From NCBI GenBank assembly GCA_000969725.1, contig JXSR01S007975.1: a stretch of DNA of 27,918 nt; one strand, written 5' to 3'. The first letter of the stretch is position 1, and each line of letters begins with the position of its first letter. The notes beneath the pieces were generated by a model. The model was not told the origin of the DNA and did no database searches. It was given only the letters and a program-made list of their open reading frames with translations. The DNA comes from Ophiothrix spiculata. Lineage: Eukaryota; Echinodermata; Ophiuroidea; Amphilepidida; Ophiotrichidae. Shown here piece after piece: positions 19,350 to 27,918 of this stretch. The position numbers and the translations under genes are program-made.

Positions 19350-19598
19350 GTGATAACTCACCCCGAAAAGGGGGACTTTGCGACAGAAAACTTTTCAAGA
19401 TACAGGTGAAAACAGGCTGCAAAAAATAATAAATATAAAAAGAATTTCCAGCAGACTTTCTGTGGTAAGATTTGATCGCCTTGATCAATTTCAACAAGTA
19501 AGGTGTCATTTTAAAGCTTGAAAAATGCTGCAACAGATGAAATGAAAAAAATCAAAATTGATATCATCTTCAAAGTCCCCCCCTTTCGGGGTGAGCCA
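19350..19598. mobile_element. 249-bp inverted-repeat element with 7-8-bp target duplication
   Basis: The termini are near GTGATAACTCACCCCG and CGGGGTGAGCCATCAC. The sequence TCACATTT flanks it on both sides (19342-19349 and 19599-19606), consistent with an 8-base duplication of the hAT kind. The uninterrupted form is seen as TATCACATATAACAATGAAC in U2 (about 9653) and TATCACCTATCGCAATTAAC in U3. The 63-residue minus-strand frame across it is incidental. Confidence 0.75.
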
Positions 19599-20599
19599 TC
19601 ACATTTTTGCAATGAACTTGGAGATTGAGATAAGCTGTAAAAAATATTGCTGTATCTCTCAAATCTCAGAACGAACATACAAATGTACAAAATATGTAAC
19701 TAGATTAATAAATAGGATGGAAAGCCTGCACAAATGACCTAACTTAAAACTGTGAAAAAAAAACAAATTCAGCCATAAGAAAAAATCTACTTATCATTTG
19801 TAAGTTAAATTCATACTTCTATTCCACTAAACTGAGTTTATAACATCCTGCAGTCACAACCTAAGCATGAGAAATTATCAGAGCAAAAGCACAGAAGAAA
19901 TACACCAGGTTGGTACTTTTGTATGAGCTTGGAAGAGACTATGAGTTCATCGTGGATCTAATGGCATGTGTCCATCACGGACCAACCGAGGTAAACAAAC
20001 AAACAAGAAAGAAAGAACCACGGCAGCAAATGGAAAACGAAATACCTTTACAGTCAAGTGTGGACTGAATTTCAGGAATTCGTCGATGTGCTTCATGAAG
20101 AACATATCAATCAGTTTATCATTGCTTTTCTTTCATAAGGCATATCTCTTTTTTTCTTTAGTATTGTACTAGCTTTGTACGTTATTAAGTATCAAACTGT
20201 AAAACTATAAGGTAATACTAAGGTAATAAGTATATTGACGTGCTAAAAAACTAATAAAACATTCATTCTGAACATACTAATGTATTCATTTCAATCTATG
20301 GCAAACAATGCTCCCAGGTCTAATATCTACGCCTCCATATTCCTTTATAAGCCCCTTTTTCTGATAAGACACGTTGGTCGTCTTGTTCATAAATCCCTGC
20401 GGTAACATAATATTCCACCCTTTACTACATCACTGTTGCATTATCCCTCTAACCATGTTAATGTCACAAATCATTCTATTCAGCATGTTACGTACTTACC
20501 ATACAGGAAATGATGTAGCTTCAATACCTGACCACTAGATCCACCACTAAACACCATGTCTACATCCATTTATCGGATCCGTTTTACGTTTTCTTGAAA

Positions 20600-21155
20600 A
20601 TAAAGATGTGCATATCTTTTCCATTTCAATTGAGCATGAACATAGTGAATTCTGTGTATAATATGAAAACCGTTCACATCGGTTGATTGAAACATAGCTT
20701 AGAGGTACACAATGGCGTTTATCCGTTATTCCGATTCCGATTCTGATTAAGACTTACAGGTAAGATACATTCTATATAAAAATGAGTTTCATTCCATGTG
20801 ATCCAGGTATACATCAAGTATAGGCATTGAAGAATCAACAGTATCTACGACGAAGACTTGTATTGGAAGGAAACCTCGAGATAAACACAAAAATCATAAA
20901 CATTTCATGGTTGGCATCTGGTAATATGTCACACACGTACAATCATCCTACTGTTAAATGATGTATTCCGTTGCGATGAAAACATTTCTACAGACTCAAT
21001 TCCTACAATGGTAGAATTATTTAACATCAAGAGTGCACATAGTATTAAACTCGTCACTCTTCCTGGCAATTATCTACGAACTTATATGTACAATGTAGTG
21101 ATACTGCATCCCACATCTTTAACTATCCCATACACACGATGCAGTTCAATTTAAA
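20600..21155. other. Between E and D in U4, no gene supported
   Basis: Highly similar to 3200-3840 of U1. It presumably contains the first introns of relic G4. A donor-like CTTACAG|GTAAGATAC lies on the plus strand near 20760, but is not conserved as GT in U5. Confidence 0.45.
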
Positions 21156-21350
21156 CTATTGTCGAATTTCCAGTGGGCTAATGAACCACATTTTCTCATT
21201 AGACCGCCTATTGCTTATCCTAGATAGCAGTACTACTGGATGTGTGAAAGGTTGCGAATGTGTTGGATGTGAAGTAAAATTCGTAACGTGAGTACTAGCT
21301 TTTAAGGCAGACACGTTAGAGAAGGTTATAAACAAGCAGGAAAGTGTCAT
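21156..21350 (-). CDS. Exon 1 candidate of G4
   Basis: ATG at 21350 opens a 64-residue frame beginning MTLSCLFITFSNVSALKAST, with a hydrophobic stretch at residues 3-15 and the N-F-T sequon also found in G1. Later residues (RISNRRSNEKMWF and onward) run through sequence that is also conserved on the opposite strand. They may be intron read-through. Only the N-terminal part is supported by comparison with G1, G2 and G3. Confidence 0.4.
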   Translation of the reverse strand: MTLSCLFITFSNVSALKASTHVTNFTSHPTHSQPFTHPVVLLSRISNRRSNEKMWFISPLEIRQ

Positions 21351-21602
21351 TATTACATGCTGTCGAAAATACTATTTTATATTGATGCAGAGTGCGCATA
21401 TAGATGACTTCAAAATCATTTGAAATAAATAAATAAATTGTGTAACAGCACAAATATCAAATACCGAGTATGTTCCTGCTATAATATACATAGATGTTAG
21501 ATGATCACAGCTGGTTTTCTCCGTACGTATAGTCTTTGCATGCTTGAGTGATGAAGCGGTTTAAACTTCAGTAATAAGCTCTAGGGAGTATGTGTCTTAA
21601 AT
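21351..21602 (-). promoter_or_regulatory. Block A, copy 5: presumed promoter of relic G4
   Basis: Full conserved core, with the TATA-like stretch (plus strand GCGCATATAGATG, near 21395) about 50 bases upstream of the minus-strand ATG at 21350. Confidence 0.5.
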
Positions 21603-22418
21603 TAATACTAGATGTGTATACTGTACGTACTGTTGGAAAGCAGTGTAATGGAATTTACAGCTTTAACACCATTGCTTTCCCCCGGAATAAATGTTCGTTT
21701 TTTGGCTGGTGATTGTGTCTGGTATTACTGTCAAATACATGATGAAGATGAAAATGAAATCGTAAATAACAATGCAGTTCAGGTCGAGTCTGGTATGAAA
21801 TGTCCTGTTAGAATCCTCTTAAAGCAATTCACCTTATATCACTTGAGAGCTCCTTGAGTAGCCGTGCTACGTCCATCCCCAGAACAGATATTCGTTAACA
21901 TTCTCCTATAGTACTAATAACACACTTACTACAACAAGAGGATTATTGGTGAAAACAACCGCATCAGTTTTTACCATTTCGACCTACTACTAGCATTTGG
22001 TAAACATGATTGTATAGCCAAACGTTAAAACTCAATCATAACCATGGTAATCTATTATCGTCATGTTTTTGACAACACTGAATGAACATGTAACCCGAGC
22101 ATGTGTTTTGGTGAAACATGAAAGTTAATTCAACACTATAGTAGCGACAGGTTTCATTCTGAATTACCCACGGGCTTATTTTAGGCAATGCAAGTTTCGT
22201 ACAAATATTGTAGGATATTTTTAAGGTTATATTTTTGTGTACTCATATGACACTATATCTCTCATTCTAAAGAGTTGATTTATTAAAAAATCTCAAGTTT
22301 TGTCATAAGTTAAAGCATTGAGATATCTGGTCTTGTATTTTCATTCTACTATAGATACAAAGTTAAACAAAAACTAAAAAGAACTTTTCCAGTTGAACCC
22401 AATCTTCTAATCAAATAC
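21603..22418. other. Intergenic part of U5
   Basis: It contains an 81-residue plus-strand frame (21612-21857: VRFLAGDCVWYYCQIHDEDE within it). That frame is broken in U2 (frameshift in the C run and a stop) and in U1, U3, U4 and U6, so I do not call it a gene. From 22090 on it matches the sequence to the right of the Helitron in U2. Confidence 0.5.
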
Positions 22419-22505
22419 CTAACCATCAGATTGCATGTAATCGGGCAGAAGCACGTCAACAAAGTCGAGTTTATTTTTGTCTGGACTACCATGGAATAAA
22501 AACAG
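22419..22505 (-). CDS. B exon of G5 (open, 28 residues, terminal)
   Basis: Minus-strand reading LFLFHGSPDKNKLDFVDVLL followed by PDYMQSDG and TAG (22419-22421). It is identical in protein sequence to the U2 copy up to SDG. A CACAG acceptor-like sequence precedes 22505, and an in-frame TAA lies upstream of it. Open reading in two units against frameshifts in U1 and U4 suggests a real but short coding exon. No family recognised. Confidence 0.35.
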   Translation of the reverse strand: MFLFHGSPDKNKLDFVDVLLPDYMQSDG

Positions 22506-22777
22506 CTGTGCTTAACTAGCGAGTGTCAATGGCGAGATTCTTGCTGAATAATTAATCATTTATCAGCTTGGTATGATGATAATGTTACGCTCAATAGAAA
22601 ATATTGAATGAACGTTTTGAAGATTTTATTAAAGAGCACACCTTCTTTATTGTACATTTACCAGTGATACAAAGTGGATTATTACTCGAATAAATTAATA
22701 TTATTGATAAAACATATAAATAATCAATCAGTTTTATTTAAGACACCGTTGATTTGATGAGGAACTTTATCATCATA

Positions 22778-23345
22778 AAGGCGGTGTCACACATCACCGT
22801 ATTGAGCCAAAACGTATGAATAACTTACAAAGTTCAGGCTATACGGTGGCGAGAGATTATATACGGTGAAGAAATCCATACAATTGAACGTATTGACTGA
22901 CGAACATGAAACGAATAGACCGTACAATGACCGTACGACTTGCGGATAAGAAGCGGAAAAGTTGTCTCGTCTCACTGAACAACGCCGAATGAGAACCGGA
23001 CGTGTTCCGTACTAAACGAATAAATTAAGTATGAGGAACGTACAAAACAAATTAGTAACGTACGAGTAGGCTCAGAGACAATCGCCAAGGTAAATCCCCA
23101 CTTGAAAATAATACCTCTTCACACTTTCCGGTTTGCAAGTTTCATTATAATATTTCTCTAGTGCTGAGAGTTTTGACCTTGCTCAAAACAAGACAACGTA
23201 CTTAACGTACTCAAAACGCATTCCCACCGGATGGATAACGAATTGAACGTGTTTCTACCGAATGCATAACGAACATCACCGTACAGTAAAACAGTGTACG
23301 TTATTCGTACGTTTTCGTCAATACGGTGATGTGTGACACCGCCTT
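22778..23345. mobile_element. 568-bp inverted-repeat element in U5
   Basis: The terminal inverted repeats begin AAGGCGGTGTCACACATCAC and stay recognisable for about 45 bases (CCGTATTGA, AAAACGTAYGAATAAC). The flanks are TA and TA. U2 and U3 keep the simple site (ATCATCATAAGAGGCGATCG and ATCATCATTAGAGGCAACCG). The interior is rich in CGTAC and AACG motifs, unlike the surrounding AT-rich DNA. Non-coding and non-autonomous. The duplication may be TA or a slightly longer, mutated one. Confidence 0.85.
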
Positions 23346-23869
23346 TAGTGGCGATCGTGACTGCTAAATACCCTCGTCAATCACTTACACATCTCAATAC
23401 AGTATCTGTGAAAGATGTGTCAAGTGAGTAGAGGTTACACTTTTGCCTTCTTTTTCGGTTTGAAAGTAATTCTAGCAAAGAAACATGCTACCATTTGCAG
23501 TCTTCTATATAAATTGCCAGAGAAATGATATTATGATTATATTTCAGCAAAAAGTTTTAGTTTGTTGTTATTATTTTAAAAAGATATTTTGATACTTTTG
23601 GCCCTCAGCTATTGGTACAGATTCTTGATTATTCTTTGTATTTTCTATACATGTAATGGAACAATTATATATCAATGCATGAACAATGCATGTGTTATTC
23701 GGTTTCTGGTGTCACGTTTGGTATAACTTTTTTGTGAGATTTTTGTGAGATAACAGTTTCCATTTTCAAGCATCGTACGTGTATTTCATGAAATCTGATA
23801 TAAATCTCTTTTTATAGCATAGCTTATTGTACTAGCTTTATATGTTATTAAGTACCGGCAAATGGTGAT

Positions 23870-24082
23870 CAACAAACAATATTATGAACTGGTGAGTTGT
23901 CTGCAGGGTGTTGTAGGTGATACAGTCACAACATTGTTGAAATTGATATCTGTTTAAATGATAAAGAAATTCTTCACACTATTTAAACTGTAATCCTGTA
24001 AGATAATAATCCTCCCCGTGATGCCAACACTAAACTGATTTATTTGAACACCATATCGAAGTGCTAATAAATTTATGAAGCA
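23870..24082. other. Middle region of U5 before C
   Basis: Matches 11170-11410 of U2 with few differences. No gene. Confidence 0.5.
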
Positions 24083-24280
24083 TTATTCTAAACATAATAT
24101 ATATCTATCTCCATCTATGATAAACATTGCTCCTGGCCCTATGTCTAGGCCTCCCTTTTCGCTTATTATATAAGTCCCTTGATGAGACATGTTACTCGTC
24201 TTGTTCATAAATCCCTGCGGTAACATAATATGTATTCCACCCTTTACATCATCACTGTTGCATCCCTCCAATCATGTTAA

Positions 24281-24868
24281 GGTGGAATTACCCCTTTGGT
24301 GCATATATACAATGAAACATCTTTTTTAATCTTGTACAAGTAGTATTAAATGACACTGACTGAAACTGCTTTCACAAATATTAGAATTTACATCATGATG
24401 TAACTGGTTGCCATGGCAACGGCAGCCATTTTGAATTGCATATTTTTCGCATGTGTCTTTACGGTGTCCAAGATATCTCAAAAAGTATAAGAGATATTGA
24501 TCTGAAACAACTTGCATTTGATTTTTAAAGAACATGGCTATAGGGCATACTAGAATAAAAGAGATTGGGCATTAGTAAGGGGGTGAGGGGGTGATGTAAC
24601 TTTGTTAACTTAAACTTGTTTCAGATCAATATCTCTTATAGTTTTTGAGATATCTTGGACACCGTAGACACTCCTACGAAAAAAATGCAATTCAAAATGG
24701 CTGCCGTTGCCATGGCAACCGGTCACATAATGATGTAAATTGTAATATATTTTGAAAGAAGTTAGTGTATATTGCATAAATTCCTATCAGTGTCATGTAC
24801 TCCAACTTGTACAAAAAAATTAAAAAAGATGTTTCAATGTATACATGCACCGAAGGGGTAATTCCACC
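24281..24868. mobile_element. 588-bp foldback element with TAA target duplication
   Basis: Arms of about 230-250 bases (24281-24510 and 24616-24868) are inverted copies, with GGTGGAATTACCCC at the outer ends and TTGATCTGAAACAA at the inner ends. They flank a spacer of about 105 bases. The direct repeat TAA occurs on both sides (24278-24280, 24869-24871). U4 preserves the uninterrupted site: CATGTTAATGTCACAAATCA near 20455. A 3-base TWA duplication is typical of PIF/Harbinger-type MITEs. The open frames inside (24326-24535, 24692-24880) come from the arms and are not genes. Confidence 0.9.
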
Positions 24869-25099
24869 TAAATGCCACAAATCATTCTTTTCAAGAAGTT
24901 ACGTACTTACCATAGAGGAAGAGATGTAGCTTCAATACGTGACCACTAGATCCACCACTAAAACAGAAACCATGTCTACATCCATTTATCGGATCCGTTT
25001 TACGTTTTCTTAAATATAAACGTGTGCATATCCTTTCCATTTCGATTTATCATAGAAATAGTTAATTCTGTGTACAATATAAAAACCGTTCACATCGGT

Positions 25100-25784
25100 T
25101 GATTGAAACATAGCTTAGAGGTACACAATGGTGTGGTTTGTGTAGTGATTCCGATTAAAATTCTGATAACCATTAAGATTACAGGCATTCTACAAATTGA
25201 GGTTCAGTCCATTTTATCCAGATGTATATTAAGTATGCCAGCAATGGAGATCGCCAGTATTATTTCTGGGATTAAGGTAAGAGAATTCCAAGATTAACGT
25301 TTATACCATTTGACCTAGATATTAGCCACACGAAGCTATGAAGATTATCTGTTAAGGAGACTGTTGATAGGAGAAACACCAAGAAAATCACAAAAACATA
25401 AACACACATGGCATGATTGACATCTGGAGATATGTAACACACGTACAATCATCCTACTGTTAATACATGGTATATATTCCGTTGAGATGAAAACATTTCT
25501 ACAGCCTCTATTCCGACATTGATGAAATTTACACCAAGCTTGCGCATATTATTGAACTTGACAATAATCTACGAACTCATATGTAGTAATAACCATGTAA
25601 CCATCTCATACAGCCTTAATTTACACTACTGTCGAATTTCCAGTGGGCAAATGATCTACATTTTCTCCTTAGACGCATATTGCTTATCATAAAGAGCAGT
25701 GCTACTGGATGTTTACAAGAATGCGATATTGTTGGATGTGAAGTAAAATTTCTAACGTGAGTTGTAGCTTTAAACGCAGACACG
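25100..25784. other. Between E and exon 1 in U5, no gene supported
   Basis: It corresponds to the introns and D block of the other units. A plus-strand frame of 64 residues (25103-25297) is not open in U1 or U4. Confidence 0.45.
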
Positions 25785-25811
25785 TTAGATAAACAAGCTG
25801 GTAAGAGTCAT

Positions 25812-26066
25812 GATAAAGCGCTACTATAAAATATATTATTTTGTATTAATGCAGGGAACGCATATAAATGACTTCATAATCATTTGAAATAAATAAATAA
25901 ATTGTGTAACAGCACAAATATCAAATACCGAGTATGTTCCTGCTATAATATACATAGATTTCAGATGATCACAGCTGGTTTTCTCCGCACGTATAGTCTT
26001 TGCATGCTTGAGTGATGAAGCGGTTTAAACTTCAGTAATTATCCCTAGGGAGTATGTGTCTTAAAT
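25812..26066 (-). promoter_or_regulatory. Block A, copy 6: presumed promoter of relic G5
   Basis: Full conserved core. The TATA-like stretch reads TTTATATG on the minus strand (plus strand CATATAAATG, near 25861). It precedes the ATG at 25811-25809. Confidence 0.5.
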
Positions 26067-26725
26067 TAACACGAGATTTTTATACTGTCGGGAAAAAAGT
26101 GTTATGAGTTTTACAGCTTTCACTCCATAGCTTTGCCCAGAATAAGTCTCCAAGTGTTCATTGTCAGGGTTTTAGTATGCCTCTAGTATTACGGTACGAT
26201 ACTGGTTGATAACAATGAAGCCGGGTGATAAAGATGAAAGTAAGATCGTATATATATAATGATATCATTATAAATCTCCTAAAAAGCAATTCAACTTTGT
26301 GTTTATATCACTTAAGTAGCGATGCTTCGTCCATCCCGAGAACCATAAGAATGATATTGTATTATTTTGTCTAGATATGCTGATAGATTATTCACTTTTG
26401 ATGAATCTACAATTAATATTCAAAATAGCGCCTTAGATGCCTTTTAGCGCCTGAAGCGTGTGTGTGCAGTACACATAAGAGGCGCAAAGTTCGTCTCGCA
26501 TTGAGAACTTAAAGTACAAAGGCCTCGCACAAAGGAACAGTTGAAAACGACAAAACAACAATCACTAGTATTTTGCTTCAGATTCTGTTAAATATTTTAT
26601 GAAAAAGACGAGCCTTGCCTTTATTGATAAGATTAATTAGTTGCTACTATATTTTTGTATTTTGAATTTATTCTTAAAGGTTGTAAGCCTTGGTCAGGAT
26701 GTTTGTATTATTATTTATAAAAAAA
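25812..26725 (-). repeat. Partial tandem array unit U6 (array edge)
   Basis: Block A is at 25812-26066, followed by intergenic sequence resembling that of U1 and U4, including the GCGCAAAGTTC stretch near 26480 and the AAGGTTGTAAGCCTTGGTCAG stretch near 26680. Similarity fades at about 26725, before block B. This is therefore the right-hand end of the array or a truncated copy. Confidence 0.75.
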
Positions 26726-27918
26726 AACAATGAAAAACTAATAAAAATATTCCAGTCGAACCACATCTACAAGTGATTACAATTTGTAATGCTACCGACC
26801 ATTAAAATTCAGTTTTTTGTAATCGGATAAAGGAGAACAATAGAATCGCGGTCATTTTACGAGAGAAAATGTTCACAGAAGTGCAATTTGACGGCACAAT
26901 TCGTTCACACAAAGAAAAAAGTCTAGGCGTTAACTAAATTGTAAAATCGTTGAAAATATCAACCACGTAAAATAATATTTGAATTGGCCACTTTATACCA
27001 ATTTCTGAGGTGCAAAATACGTTGTGCAACAACTCTTTGTGTTTACATTAATTTCGCAATGCATCTTCTAATCAATAACGGATACACCACCAAACATTTG
27101 ATATCAAACAAAATACAAGTGTGTGTACCGGTGTAATGAAATACAGCGTCCGTGTGACTGAAATGTCCTAGCTACTATTAAATTGTGTAAAACGTACTTG
27201 TACATGAACGATCAATAGAACTGCCTTTTTCCCATACAAATACGACTATTTGAGCTAAAAATCGCTCAAAATTAGCTTGAAAACATAGTAAAACACATTT
27301 TCGAGTCATTTTCTTTGAAAATGGGGTCTTCAGAACTGAAGTTATCTTGAAAAGAGCATCTTGGGGAGCGGAAGAGGAGGCTTGAAAAGGGGGTCTTGAG
27401 GGCGGCACATACCCGTACCTTCCGTCAATGTAAGTAGCCCCCCCACCGTGGTTTTTCGTGTAGTTTAATTAGACCCGGACTCCTGGTTCTGGGGGACACT
27501 CAGTCTCATTACACCGGTACTGATTTTTCATCATCAGGCCTCTGTTATTATAAAGGAATGCATTGGAATTATATATCAGATTAAAAGATGACAATGACTT
27601 GTTGCACTAAATATTAGGTAGCTCAAAAGAACTAAACACCTCACAAAAGATAAGTGAACAGTTAGTCTGACCCCCATAAATCCAAGTAAAAGCCCTCAAA
27701 GTCCAACAATATTGACATATATGCAAAATATGGAATCTCAGCTAAATATTGACCGCAAATTTGACATAAAAAACCATTACCATCATTTTACACTAGCCGT
27801 TTGAAAAATCTATCTCGATTTTCATTTCTCACATTTTGGGTATACCCGCAGTGTAATAGAGCATCACCACAATGCCTAGTGGAATCGATAGAGGAAAGGA
27901 TATAAAGTCAAACCAATT
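26726..27918. other. Right flank outside the array, no gene supported
   Basis: No similarity to the units. A minus-strand frame of 76 residues (27178-27408) overlaps the repeat below and has a biased composition. Confidence 0.5.
27290..27460. mobile_element. Fragment of a C-run dispersed repeat
   Basis: It contains GGCGGCACATACCCGTACC and ends in AGTAGCCCCCCCACCG. Read on the other strand it resembles the start of the 12250 insertion: a G run, then TACT, GGAAGGT and CGC motifs in the same order. Likely another member of that family in opposite orientation. Confidence 0.4.

Larger units (their letters stand above)
16523..21350 (-). repeat. Tandem array unit U4
   Basis: Fourth copy, closest to U1. 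Block A is at 16523-16741, B at 17908-18120, C at 20250-20450, E at 20490-20600 and D at 20960-21350. It contains its own insertions between B and C: a dispersed repeat (about 18295-19050), a small hairpin element (19135-19287) and an inverted-repeat element with a target duplication (19350-19598). Confidence 0.85.
17908..21350 (-). pseudogene. Gene relic G4 (frameshifted C exon)
   Basis: Exon 1 is the longest in the family (21156-21350, 64 residues). Its first 35 residues match G1 exon 1 closely. E (about 20490-20560) retains GIEATSFPV before the GTAAGT donor. It has the TAG and a short deletion in the upstream pyrimidine tract. C (about 20250-20415) keeps a CAA codon at the position that is a stop in G2 and G3. 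However, it has one extra A in a run near 20358 and one extra base near 20317, both frame-shifting. B has one extra A within the Asp-Lys-Asn-Lys codons near 17947. The relic is interrupted by several insertions between C and B. Confidence 0.45.
21351..25811 (-). repeat. Tandem array unit U5
   Basis: Fifth copy, closest to U2 in the intergenic and B regions. Block A is at 21351-21602, B at 22419-22650, C at 24083-24271, E at 24900-25060 and D at 25480-25811. Two long inverted-repeat elements (22778-23345 and 24281-24868) are present only in this unit. It lacks the part of the middle region represented by about 9290-10230 in U2. Confidence 0.85.
22419..25811 (-). pseudogene. Gene relic G5 (exon 1 truncated by deletion)
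   Basis: ATG 25811 gives MTLTSLFI and then TAA (25785-25787), because 8 bases present in the sister copies (ACCTTCTC or similar) are missing; reading would resume in another frame. E (24900-24990) has the GIEAT-type reading with His-Val changes and the TAG, followed by ATG|GTAAGTACG. C (24083-24271) has 4 extra bases near its start and so loses the VEYY frame. A different open frame reads GGIHIMLPQGFMNKTSN there, probably by chance. B (22419-22505) is open. The relic hosts two young inverted-repeat elements. Confidence 0.45.

Noticed and set aside
21612..21857. Plus-strand 81-residue frame containing WYYCQIHDEDE
   Set aside because: Broken by a frameshift and stops in the closest copy (U2) and absent from the others; lies in presumed intergenic DNA.
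24083..24271. Minus-strand 62-residue frame GGIHIMLPQGF... as a gene
   Set aside because: It covers the C exon but in a different frame from the intact U1 copy, created by a 4-base insertion.
24326..24535. Minus-strand 69-residue frame (and 24692-24880)
   Set aside because: Both lie in the arms of the foldback element.
27178..27408. Minus-strand 76-residue frame
   Set aside because: Overlaps a dispersed C-run repeat; no conserved motif or splice context.

Overview
This is an AT-rich eukaryotic genomic segment with no rRNA, tRNA, operons or long open frames. Dense short inverted-repeat elements, a Helitron-type insertion, G-run/C-run 'GGGGGGGTACTC' elements and a TGACCTTTGACCCC-bearing dispersed repeat suggest a marine invertebrate. 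An echinoderm, hemichordate or amphioxus-like deuterostome is my best guess, but nothing here fixes the species.

The window is mainly one tandem array. A unit of about 4-5 kb is present as five whole copies plus the start of a sixth: U1 1-3946, U2 3947-11842, U3 11843-16522, U4 16523-21350, U5 21351-25811, U6 25812 to about 26725. All share the block order A (conserved non-coding), intergenic, B, middle, C, E, D. U1 and U4 resemble each other most, as do U2 and U5, so a multi-unit block was probably duplicated after the first tandem duplications. Size differences come mostly from insertions found in only one unit.

Each unit reads best as a minus-strand, multi-exon gene or gene relic. Transcription would start in block A of the neighbour to the right. 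Exon 1 (block D) begins with a short signal-peptide-like stretch (MTLTSLFITFFNVSA in U3). Further exon-like segments follow in E and C, with B near the 3' end. I do not recognise the family. No unit keeps everything intact: U1 has the best C exon but a stop in E, U3 has an open E but a broken C, U2 lacks E through a deletion, U4 has frameshifts in C, and U5 has a broken exon 1. The array looks like decaying paralogues, though some exons may still be used.

Mobile DNA: a 3.2-kb Helitron-like insertion in U2 (4684-7882) carries a nested minisatellite, exon-like segments and a fragment resembling the array's own unit. Two related inverted-terminus elements lie in opposite orientation in U2 (8502-8893 and 10458-11168). 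Inverted-repeat elements sit at 1887-2056, 19135-19287, 19350-19598, 22778-23345 and 24281-24868. Several can be placed because sister units preserve the uninterrupted site. The right end (about 26725-27918) lies outside the array and holds no gene I can support.
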